Part shown: positions 1 through 8,894 of the stretch, piece by piece
How positions within the stretch are numbered: position 1 is the first letter of the stretch
Layout: the number at the start of each line of letters is the position of its first letter
Assembly: GCF_000330505.1 (NCBI RefSeq)
Contig: NW_004443623.1
Span: forward strand, 23,199-47,526
Direction: 5' to 3'
Length of the DNA stretch: 24,328 nucleotides
DNA from: Entamoeba invadens IP1
Lineage: Eukaryota; Evosea; Mastigamoebida; Endamoebidae
The notes under the pieces: model-generated
The model's input: only the letters and a program-made list of their open reading frames with translations
Told to the model about the DNA's origin: nothing
Database searches by the model: none
Position numbers and translations under genes: made by a program

Positions 1-359
1 TTTAGAAATTATTTGTCTAAAAAATCGGGGCATCCCAGTACAAAGTTTTGAAAAACAGTTTAGTAAAATGCAATAAGATTTATTTTGAAACAGATAAATA
101 TGTTTTTTATTTATAAAACAATAAAAAACAATTAGTTTTGAATTAAAAATAAAAAACAAATTAAAGACCTACATTGACCTCACATCCTCTTAAAATAGAA
201 TTTATTTTTTCTATTTCGAATCATATTCAAATTGAATTTATAGTAAATAAAAAACTGGGAAGATATTAGGTCTGGTTCCCGAATTCAAAAAATGCCGAAA
301 ATTCACCTCAAGTTGGTAAAAACCGAGTGAAACGGAGCATTGAAAAGAAGGCTCTGAAA
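1..359. other. AT-rich stretch without a supported gene
   Basis: No open frame of coding character is visible on either strand. From about 260 the base composition rises in GC leading into the hairpin that follows. A short run at 329-339 (GAAACGGAGCA) resembles the 3' side of SRP RNA helix 8, but the expected partner strand was not found. Confidence 0.5.
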
Positions 360-555
360 GCCGCACTCAAACAGTCTGTTTGTGCACCGTTTCACCCACT
401 TTCCAATTCCTCAATTGGCGCGGATCCCCCCTGATCCCCCACTTGCGTGGGGGGACCACATCCGCGTCCACACAGTACGGACAAGGAAAGTGGGTGACAT
501 GGGGACGCACAAACAGTGGCTGAAAAGTGGACTCCCTTCAAAAAACACTCGCGGC
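360..555. ncRNA. GC-rich nested hairpin, possible structured RNA or foldback element
   Basis: Five complementary arm pairs are nested around one centre: 360-364 with 551-555, 376-385 with 507-516 (CTGTTTGTGC/GCACAAACAG), 393-404 with 485-496 (CACCCACTTTCC/GGAAAGTGGGTG), 419-425 with 460-466 (CGCGGAT/ATCCGCG), and 436-442 with 447-453 (CCCCCAC/GTGGGGG) closing a TTGC loop. That is about 41 perfectly paired bases in a GC-rich island inside very AT-rich DNA. Structured RNA genes often stand out this way in AT-rich genomes. Short overlapping open frames here have no coding character. I do not recognise the family: it is not a tRNA, and the layout does not fit SRP RNA. A palindromic transposon remnant is the main alternative. 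The strand is undecided because the fold works both ways. Confidence 0.45.
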
Positions 556-3500
556 AAATACTTTATTTTGGTAAAGGTGGTGGTGGTCAATGTAGGTCCC
601 AACAAATTGTAAAAAGTAACATTAACATATCAGTGATAATTAAAAAACACATAAAAAATAATACAATAGTTTTTATTCAAAAATACAAACTTTTTATGAA
701 ACCTATTATATCAACTGTGTATTTTTAGACAGTACGTTAAAGCAAGATTTTTGACAACTTTTGTCTTCTGTTTTTTATTTCACTTTTTTAATATTCACAA
801 TAAAGCCACAAATCATTTGAAAAGTTTATGTCATAAGGAATCAAAATAAAACAACCAATCATTAAAAACAGTTTTAATGTCAAAAATGTTATTATTTTTA
901 TAACAATTTCTTTCCATTACACATAATCCACGTTTCTTTATATAAGTTGTTTGACTTCTTGTCAAATTTATAGACTGTTTAACCAATTGTTTGTTATTTA
1001 CTCTTAATACTTTGATGTATATAACTACACATTTATAATAATCTATTGATAAGAATGGTTAAAATGTATAATGATAATAACTATGTTTTTGATTTTTCAA
1101 ACAACAAAAATTAAACTTCTTTGTTTATCATAGCTGTTTTATTGATTTATTTGGTGTATATTTTTAATTTTTGTAGTGTTTTACATTATAAGTAATTTAT
1201 CTTTTTATTGTCAATAACAAGGTATACATTGTTATTCTTATTCTTTATGTTTGGGTTGTTTAATAATCAATTGCAGAAACATCACTGTCTGTAAAAGCGA
1301 TCCATAATTAATTTTTTATTGTTATGATATTTTACAACTATTTCGACTCTATCATTTTCACTATGAAATAGAAGCGTGTTATTCAGTAATAACATTATTC
1401 ACAATTATCAATTTGTGTCATTCGGTGAACATAACCAATTTTGATTTTTTTCTTATTACGACTTTTTTATTAATTTGTTTTGTCAAACAAATAATGGCAT
1501 TTTTTACATTAGTTATATGAGACTTATAATCATTGTCTTTAGATTTTACTAATATTTTTTCTTGGAGTTGGCAGAAAAAAACTTGTCTAGATAATATTAA
1601 CTATTTTTTTCATGAACAACCATTTTTATTGTTTATTATTTCTATTTATATTATTATTTAAATTTATATAACTTACAAGCAGGACACAAATTTAATTTGG
1701 ATATTAAGACACCTTTTTTGAAATTAAATACAGAAATTGTACATGTTAAAATTGTAAGTTACGACTATAATCGATAAAGGCTGATTTTACACATTGACAC
1801 TTTCACATAGAGATTAATTCAATTAAAGTATGAATTGAATGTGTAACAAGATTTTTTAAACATTCGCTGCGTTTTGTGTGTTTTTTAATTTATTTAAAAG
1901 TCCAAATTTGTTGTTATAAGTTAATTATTTCAAATGCTACATTCAAGTTTTTTGTAGTTGGATTGTGTTGTATTTATTAAATAATTAATCAAATGATTAG
2001 TTTGATAATTATCAAATTTGCTTTCTTTTAAACTTACTAAATCATCATTTTCAATTACGAAAAAAATCAAGTGGTCTCAATTGACTCTTTATGGGGTAAC
2101 ACAACCACAACAACAAAACTGTGTTATGTATCCGAAAAGTCAATTTTATTAACGTGAATATAAAAAATCAACCATTGTTTGGTTTTACAACCATTTTTAA
2201 TTATTTTTTTAGTTTTAATTAATGTTTTAGAAATAAAATAAATAGTTTTTTTATAACAACAATAAATATTATATATTAATATAATTTGCTAAAGCCGACT
2301 TTTTCCACCAACTCTTTATTAATTCGATTGTAATTTTTGTTTTTTTTGCTTTTAAGTTTTTATTTAAAAAAATAAATGCACAAAAATATTTTTTTTGGTA
2401 TAAAAAATAAAAATAATTCAATTATGATAATTTTATATTATTTGTTTTTATCTATTTTTTTCGGGAAAATCACCTAATATTAATTCTGAATGATTTAAAC
2501 AGTTATGGGACAAAATTTAAAAAACTGTTAAAAAAACAGAATTGGGTTGTCGGCGAGTTAAGTTAATGGTTTAAAAACTAATTATAATATGTAAACAGTA
2601 AATTAATTCTTGAACATAATTATTATAATAATATTTTTTTCACGTTTTCTGATATTTTGTCCCAAAACTTATGTATTTATTTTTGAATAATAATTACGAT
2701 TTGTTTCGAAAATACTTATAAAATCATGTAATTAATACAATATCGATACAATATCTATTTTTTAATTATAATTTTCTATTAAACTTACATTTTGTAAATT
2801 GTTTTTTGAAAAAAAACAAAGAAACAAAACAAAACAAAAAATACAACAGAAAAAGTATCAAAGACAACAATAAAACAAAAAAAAACAAGAAGAAATACTA
2901 AAAAGGTTAATAAGTTAAACAAAGTTTATATGTTTGTTTGATAAATTATATAATATTAACAAAGTGATTAAAATAAAATAAAAAATAAACTTAAATGTTT
3001 TTTTAAATAATGCAAACCAATGAACAAAAATAAGTGACAACTTATTGTTGTACATACTTTTTAATGCGACACAAAATTAACTTAATTTATGTAAACGATC
3101 AAACTAACAAAAAACTGTTCTAAATGTTATTTAAATAAATAATAAAAAATAAAACAACAAAAATAAATTGTTAAAAACATCTTATTTGTTGTCACTTATA
3201 TATGATAATATGTAAACTTTAGTTCAAAAGTCTGTACCTCCGTATTTATAGAACTTCCTAAAGTCTTTTTTTATTTTTAATTTTTCCTAAAAAACAAAAA
3301 ACAATAAAATTGAAATACACACTTAATTTTGAAAAACAATACCAATACCATTCAATTATTTTCGTACGATATCGGGACTTTATTGAAATATTAGCCAGCC
3401 TTTTCCAAAAAAATTGATCTCGTTATTTGATTGGACAAAAATTGTAAATTTACTAGACAACATACACAGTATAGTTGTGCTAATTACACAACAACAAACA

Positions 3501-3920
3501 TCTCAGTGAATTGAACCCGAATCATTTATGTCAAAATACTAAAAATCATTTTCGTTAAATTTTTATTTCAAACAAAAAACAAACTCGAGGTTTCTAATAC
3601 AAATACAGTGACAATATTTAAGTACTTAATTTGGAATAAACCATATAAATGAGTAAATTTTGGTTTTATTTTTGGAAATAACAAAAAATTAAAAAAAACT
3701 GAAATTATGTTATAAGACAAAAACATTTTAATAATAACAAATTATTTTTTATTAAAAATAACATTTTAATAACATTTTAATAACAAAAAACAAAAAATTA
3801 TTAATTAAAATATATTCCATGACATTTGCAAAACTTGGGCCAGTATCTATGTTAACTTGTTCTGGTGAAGACTTTATGATATTTTAAGTCCTTTCAAGTT
3901 TAAACACCGTTTTTTTAATG
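556..3920. other. long AT-rich intergenic region
   Basis: Both strands are full of stops and homopolymer runs of A or T, with simple AAC/AAT-type tracts around 2800-3180. I see no gene, RNA gene or element end that I can support here. Confidence 0.55.
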
Positions 3921-4088
3921 CTTTGAGTGGAAAACTTGTCGAATCCAGAATCCATTTGGTATTTGACCAAAAAGTGTACTATTTTTACATTTTTTGTGTA
4001 AAAACGACATTTTACGATTTACACAAAATGTAACTCATTTTTTGGTCCAAATGTTTTTTTAAAACAGTTTTCAACAAAAGCTCAAAAC
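3921..4088. repeat. imperfect foldback (palindromic) repeat
   Basis: Inverted arms are nested around a centre near 4005: CTTTGAG at 3921-3927 with CTCAAAAC at 4081-4088, the GTGGAAAAC region (3928-3936) with GTTTTCAAC (4067-4075), TTGACCAAAAAGTG (3963-3976) with the complement at 4036-4050, and TTTACA...TGTGTAAA (about 3984-4003) with TTTACACAAAATGTAA (4018-4033). Arms are diverged, as in an old foldback MITE. No coding content and no target duplication was identified. Confidence 0.4.
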
Positions 4089-4759
4089 TTTGATTTAAAA
4101 ATATTGACTTTGAAGTTTATAAATTAAAAAATTATAAATTCAATTTCAATCCAAAAAACTCAATTCTTCGTATTATCCCGTTTTTTATTGTTCCTTAAAT
4201 GTTATTTATTTGTTTTTGTTTGAATTCTCGTTTATTTCAATTTATTCGTTTATATTTTTATTATCTTTCTATCATCTTCTTTTGAATCTTTACAACAACT
4301 GTTATGAAATATTTTTTAATGTTATTTGTTAAAAAACAATCATTGAAATAATGTGCACAAAAAGACCACAAATCCAATCCGGCTTTTATTTTCAAGCTTG
4401 TCTATTGTGCTTGTTATTGTTCTTTTTTCACTTTTTGAGCTTTTTTTGTCAAAAGAAAAAACTATTCAAAACCAATTTTGTAAAAAACAAAAGCTATATT
4501 TTAAGTTTATTTTAATTAAAATAAAAAACCATTTCAAATATTTTTTTTCCCAAGCAAAAATAACTATTTTTTTCAAAAAACAAAGAAAAGACCCAATCAA
4601 AACCTTTTTCCTATTTTTAAATGGTGGTACTTAATTTTTTTTCTATTATGGCTTAAAGTTCAACCAAAGTTTCACAAAATTTACTCACTTAAGTGGGTTT
4701 ATTCCAAATTAAATGGGTTTATACCACCAGTGTTTATATATAAGTATATAACTTATATA
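4089..4759. other. AT-rich region preceding the Tigger element
   Basis: A 93-codon open frame at 4353-4634 is Lys/Phe/Leu-rich low-complexity sequence without a usable start and is not accepted as a gene. Just before the transposon there is a short AT palindrome (about 4735-4758, TATATAAGTATATAAC...) whose last TA is the apparent insertion site. Confidence 0.45.
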
Positions 4760-4783
4760 CAGTAAAAATTCTATCGGTGTGTG
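4760..4783 (+). repeat. left terminal inverted repeat of Tigger element
   Basis: Starts CAGTAAAAATTCTATCGG, flanked by TA at 4758-4759. It pairs with 7772-7795. Confidence 0.88.
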
Positions 4784-4852
4784 ATTCCATCGGTGTGTGA
4801 CTTTATCGGTGTGTGGTTTTGACCAATCAAAAGTGGCCTACACACCGATAGA
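4771..4852. repeat. iterated 16-bp subterminal repeats in the left end
   Basis: ATCGGTGTGTG occurs at 4773-4783, 4789-4799 and 4805-4815, exactly 16 bp apart. A fourth copy lies in inverse orientation (CTACACACCGATAGAA, about 4837-4852). The right end has one full copy (in the TIR) and one degenerate copy (TTACACACCTTAGAA, about 7739-7752). Arrays of this sort at transposon ends are usually transposase binding sites; that role is inferred. Confidence 0.75.
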
Positions 4853-5216
4853 ATATAATGATTTTTCAAATTTTTAGAACTAAAACCCTCAATAAAAATG
4901 TCGATTGCAAATTTGTTTCAATTTTTAAAAGAGTAAAGACTTGGTTATAAAATTTAAAAAAAGAAAAAATGTCAAACAAAAATCATTTCAAAAAAGATAA
5001 GAAAAGAACAGCAAAAAATGCTCCTCTCAAAATATAGAACTTAACTTGAAAATGAAAATACAAAAAATAATATTTTTTATAATAAATTATGATTATTCTT
5101 AAACAAAAAAATCAATTGATAATATAAACTAATCTTGTATTTAACAAAAGTACTTTGACGAAACCAAGGCAGTAACCAAACCATACGGCCATACATTATT
5201 ATCCAAAAAAGACCAA

Positions 5217-6774
5217 CTAATCAATAAAAAAATGAGAAAATCTGGCCCCCAAATCAGAGTCTTGACCAATAAGTTTTATTCCTTTCGAATTAAGTTCTTG
5301 TTTAGTCTGGGCCAAATCTTGGAGTTGTTGCTCGAAGTCTTTTAACTGGTCAACAAGTTGTTGGATTTCGACTTGTTTTTGAGTCAAAGTTTGTGTCACG
5401 TCACCCATTCGTTCTCTTTCTATTTACAATGGTGGCACTTCTTCAAACGTTGCAATTGTTCTAACATCATAGGTTAATGGGTATTCTTCATCTTGTTGTA
5501 TTTGACTTTTTTCAAACAACGTTTGAAGAAAATTTCTTGCCGTTGGATTCCTAAACAAAGCATGTGCCCAACAGTTTGTTATAGTATCTTTTGTCACGTT
5601 GTTTTCCCAACAACTCAATGCAATTTTAATTGCTTCATCAACTTGTATTTTGGGAGGTGTGTAAACATTTCCATCAGTTTTTGCCTTTTTCCAACTTTCA
5701 ATACATCTCACCATCAGTTGTGTTCTGTAATGGGGTTTAAAAAAAGTTGATGATACCCGCATTGCAGGGTTGAAACTCTGATGTTGTTTTGGGAAGGAGC
5801 CATTGAACTGTAATATGGGTCAAACAAACTTTGTACACGTGCTGATTCTTTTCGTTCTTCTCGATGTATATATAGTTCGTTTCATCTTCCATTTTTTTCA
5901 GTCAAGTAAAGCAACAATTTATGTAAAGGAGCGTTGTCTACTAACAAGTAAATGAACCTGTCAAGTTCGATAAGTTCCTTGTCCCATTGGAGTTACCATT
6001 TATGAAACAGGTTTGTTGTCATCCACGCGCTTTCTGTGAAAAGTAGTAATCTTTTAGTTCTGGATTTTTTCTTATCCAATGTGGAGTCTCTGGTTTGCCA
6101 ATAAAGAGAAGTTTTTTTCTCGCCTGACAAGGAACAACATACCATCATTGTCAAACGTTCTTTGTCTTCTTTGACGCCATGAGCCTTGATACTCTTTTTG
6201 CATGTGTTCTTTTTGGCATTAAACGGTAAAACAATCCTGTTTCGTCAGCATTCCATACATCTTCTGGATTGAACAACTCGATTTCATGTCTCAAAATGTC
6301 CAACTCAGCTGTATACTTGTTCATATCAACAGAGTTTGCTTCACCATGTCTTGTGGCGACATGAATTCCTCTTCTTAAACATAGTTTAGAAAGCCACCCT
6401 GCTGAACATTTGAAATCCTCTATTTCATTTTCTTTGCAGAAATCTATAGCCATTAAACGTAATAGTTGACAATTGATTGGAATGTTGTTATCTGCTAATT
6501 CATCCAAGTATTGGATTATCGCTTCTTCCAACGCCGGGTGCAAAACTCTCCTAAACACCTTTCTATCTTTTCTGTCGCCGTCTATTTCAAATTTTGAATT
6601 AAAAATTCTTTTTATTGTTTCTGTTGATACTTTCCTTTTCAATTTTGTTGAAACCACATTAACCATTTCGATTGCAGAAATATCTGGTTGTTCTTCGTGC
6701 CATTCAAAAACTTTTTTCTTCTCAAGGACAGTAAGATATACCTTTTCTTTCTTTCTTTTTTGTTCAAAAGCCAT
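5217..6774 (-). pseudogene. Tigger/pogo-like DDE transposase, broken
   Basis: In minus-strand order: a CENP-B/pogo-like helix-turn-helix N-terminus starting MAFEQKRKKEK at 6774, a second Tc5-type DNA-binding region (around LEEAIIQYLDELADNNIPIN), then the DDE_1 catalytic core. The first acid lies in NADETG and the second in LLVDNAP (near 5937). The third motif reads QPCNAGII, with Asn (codon 5761-5763) where the family has Asp. The conserved FFKPHYR block follows, then a region ending PPL. The frame is broken near 6155-6170, again between 5740 and 5765, by an in-frame TAA near 5990 and by another stop further on. At 5424-5426 a TAA precedes, in the same frame, a Gln-rich coiled-coil tail (5217-5408), probably the original C-terminus. 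I chose 6774 because homology begins there rather than at the upstream ATG at 6816. Confidence 0.85.
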
Positions 6775-6846
6775 TATAATTAAAAGATGATCTGGAAAAA
6801 ATACAATACAATTCAATCTAATAGCAATAACAATGACAATTTTGTT

Positions 6847-7515
6847 TTTAAAATGAAAACAAAGAAAACGATGTCATCTTCAGCAACAGCAAATATTGAG
6901 TTTGACCAAATATACAACGGTATTGACTACTACACATCAATCACAACTGTATATTTTAAAGAAAATAACATCGACCTCGACAAGTCGACAATACAACAAA
7001 TTGAGAATGTGTTGGAAGTCTTAGATCTTTTCAATATATGCAGACAACCAGCTTAGTGTCTTTATCAAATATTTAAAGTTGAATCATCAATGACCTCACA
7101 CCCCAACTTGTTTTGGAAGTTTGAGCTGGTTGTTATAACAACCGCCAGCATTCCGTGAATTCACACAAATTAAAGTCACATCTGACATTGATGCAACTGG
7201 GATTCTGAATGTCTCGACTAAAGACGAGACAACAAGAACGAAGAACAAGATCACAAATACAAACGACGAGGGAAGACTCTCAAATAAGCAAATCGACAAG
7301 ATGGTTGGAGAAACAGAGAAATTCAAGGCGGAGGGACGACAAGATGAAAAAACTTTTCGAGGCTTAGAATGGACCCAAACCTTCTGCTACTGTGTATTAA
7401 CACAGTGAACAAATAGTTTTCTTCAAAGTTATCAACAGAAGACAATGCAACATAGAGGCCAATGTCAAAAACGCACTTGAGTTGTAGGTTGACAAGAACC
7501 AATAAGCACTAAAAA
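6847..7515 (+). pseudogene. HSP70 gene fragment captured inside the Tigger element
   Basis: The open part (to 7056) reads KTMSSSATANIEFDQIYNG and IDYYTSITTVYFKENNIDLD, which matches the HSP70 nucleotide-binding domain segment (family form: RTLSSS..A.IEIDSL.EGIDFYTSITRARFEELN). About 100 residues are then missing. The substrate-binding domain resumes in shifting frames: SSMTSHPNLFWKFEL (about 7085-7130; family AMTKDNNLLGKFEL), [20 protein letters not shown] (about 7170-7235; family IEVTFDIDANGILNVSA.D), then [27 protein letters not shown] and IEANVKNALEL follow near 7425-7485, and VDKNQ near 7490. It contains stops, frameshifts and an internal deletion, so it is not functional. HSP70 is a cytosolic or organellar chaperone; which paralogue donated the piece cannot be told. 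It lies within both TIRs, opposite in orientation to the transposase. Confidence 0.85.
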
Positions 7516-7771
7516 TCTATGTGTTTTTTACAGGCACAATGCGTTGTTTTAATTCAAAACAATTAGACAAATTTAAATAATTCACAATATTTTTATTTTT
7601 CTATATGTTTACACGTGTCGTGTTTTTTTTCAAAAAAATAATAAATACGTTTTGGCATTTTTCTTGATTGTGGATTGTTTTACAAATTTCATCAATTTTT
7701 TATTTTTTGCCAGAAATAAAAATAGAAAAGAAAAAAAATTACACACCTTAGAAAAACCATTTTCGTGACTC
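7516..7771. other. AT-rich interior of the Tigger element
   Basis: No coding signal. HSP70 similarity fades near 7515 and the rest is AT-rich sequence leading into a degenerate subterminal repeat at about 7739-7752. Confidence 0.5.
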
Positions 7772-7795
7772 CACACACTGATAGAATTTTTACTG
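7772..7795 (-). repeat. right terminal inverted repeat of Tigger element
   Basis: Reverse complement starts CAGTAAAAATTCTATCAG, flanked by TA at 7796-7797. Confidence 0.88.
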
Positions 7796-8894
7796 TATAC
7801 AAACCCAGTGAATAACACTGTATCTTATTTTTGAATTATTTTAAAATAATTTGAAAATTGTTTTTTTAAATAGTATTTGATTCTACAAATTGAAAACTTC
7901 AATTATAAAACTGTTTTGTAATTTTATATAAATTTTTTTACTATTAATTATTATTATCGAAAAACCCCAAATTGTAAAACAAAAATGTTGTATAAAAATA
8001 TATAATAAATTTTTTTATCAGATTCGTTTTTTAGGTTTTATTATAATTATTAAATAATAAAAATAATAGTTTGGCTATAGTTTAAGATAAAAAGAGGGTT
8101 TAGTGTTGTGTATTTAAACCAAGCGATAAATGTGATAATCAAAGCATGGTTCCACAGGGTTTTACTTGTATTAATTCTCTTCTAAGACCGTGCGACAATG
8201 TATTTGTAGATGGACCTGGCTTGTGATCTTTATTGCTTGTGGTATATTAGGGCAACTTGATGTGCTATCCATCTACAAATGTATAATTTATTAATCACTT
8301 CATAATAGACTTTTAAATACTATAAATAGTCAACTTGATAAATACTTTCCAAGCTAAAATTGTGAATTTTCGAAAATTGTAACATTATTGTTAATTGTTA
8401 TTTTTTGAATAATTAACTAAAAAATAATAATAACTATTCTAGACGTATTATAATAATAATAAAAATATAATATTTTTTTTCTAAAATATTATTACTTTTA
8501 GCAGTTTTGTGAAATGTTATAATGAAAATAAATCAATTATGAACAAAAATATTAATTCAAACAAAATTCTATGATATTATCCAATCTACAGTGAAATAAG
8601 AAACGCTTCCGTCTTTTTAACCGTTTATATTTGGTTTTATAGATCTGAATTATAATAATATAATTAAACGTATGGTAGTATTTACCACATATGCTGAATA
8701 TATCTGTGGAGACTTATTCTGTCAGTGGTGGTAATATGTATTATACTTTCTCTTTATCGTTATGATTTTGAAAAAATATAACAAGAGAAAGTGGTTATAT
8801 AGATGGAAGTGGTTTTTTCTCACTGTACAAATGCGTACATAAAACTTAACATACCGTTTCAATTAAATTGAGTTTATTATTGTTATGAACCAAA
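7796..8894. other. intergenic region with two hairpins
   Basis: No coding frame is supported. The first hairpin has perfect 12-bp arms TTTGTAGATGGA (8203-8214) and TCCATCTACAAA (8268-8279) around a less AT-rich 53-nt loop. The second has ACTTTCTCTT (8745-8754) against AAGAGAAAGT (8783-8792). A smaller inverted repeat (TATGGTA/TACCACATA) sits near 8671-8691. These could be small RNA genes, a terminator for the neighbouring minus-strand gene or MITE relics; nothing identifies them. Confidence 0.35.

Larger units (their letters stand above)
4760..7795. mobile_element. Tigger/pogo-type DNA transposon, complete ends, inactive
   Basis: The left end begins CAGTAAAAATTCTATCG at 4760 and the right end is its reverse complement finishing at 7795. 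The terminal inverted repeats match at 23 of 24 positions, the one difference being G versus A near base 17. TA flanks both ends (4758-4759 and 7796-7797), the duplication expected for the Tc1/mariner-pogo superfamily, and the CAGT terminus is typical of pogo/Tigger. The interior holds a broken DDE transposase on the minus strand (5217-6774) and, divergently, a fragment of an HSP70 gene on the plus strand (6847-7515). The element is about 3 kb. It cannot encode an active transposase as read, because of stops, frameshifts and a changed third catalytic residue. Confidence 0.88.

Noticed and set aside
329..339. SRP RNA helix 8-like string GAAACGGAGCA near the GC-rich hairpin
   Set aside because: The matching 5' strand of helix 8 is not visible and the long hairpin lies entirely 3' of it as a separate fold, which does not match SRP RNA architecture. 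An 11-base match may be chance.
382..728. Short overlapping open frames in and after the GC-rich island (70-76 codons)
   Set aside because: They overlap in several frames and on both strands, follow the inverted-repeat structure and have no recognisable protein features.
2800..3180. AAC/AAAC-rich tract as a possible microsatellite or CRISPR-like repeat
   Set aside because: No fixed unit or spacing is maintained; it is low-complexity AT-rich DNA.
4353..4634. 93-codon plus-strand frame rich in Phe, Leu and Lys
   Set aside because: It opens with GTG rather than ATG, its composition is that of AT-rich homopolymer runs, and it has no similarity to any family I know.
5493..5750. Plus-strand frames opposite the Tigger transposase (also 6473-6790)
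   Set aside because: They are antisense shadows of the transposase, which carries the recognisable motifs.
7096..7326. Minus-strand 76-codon frame starting [15 protein letters not shown]
   Set aside because: The plus strand over the same bases encodes collinear HSP70 motifs, so this is an antisense shadow.
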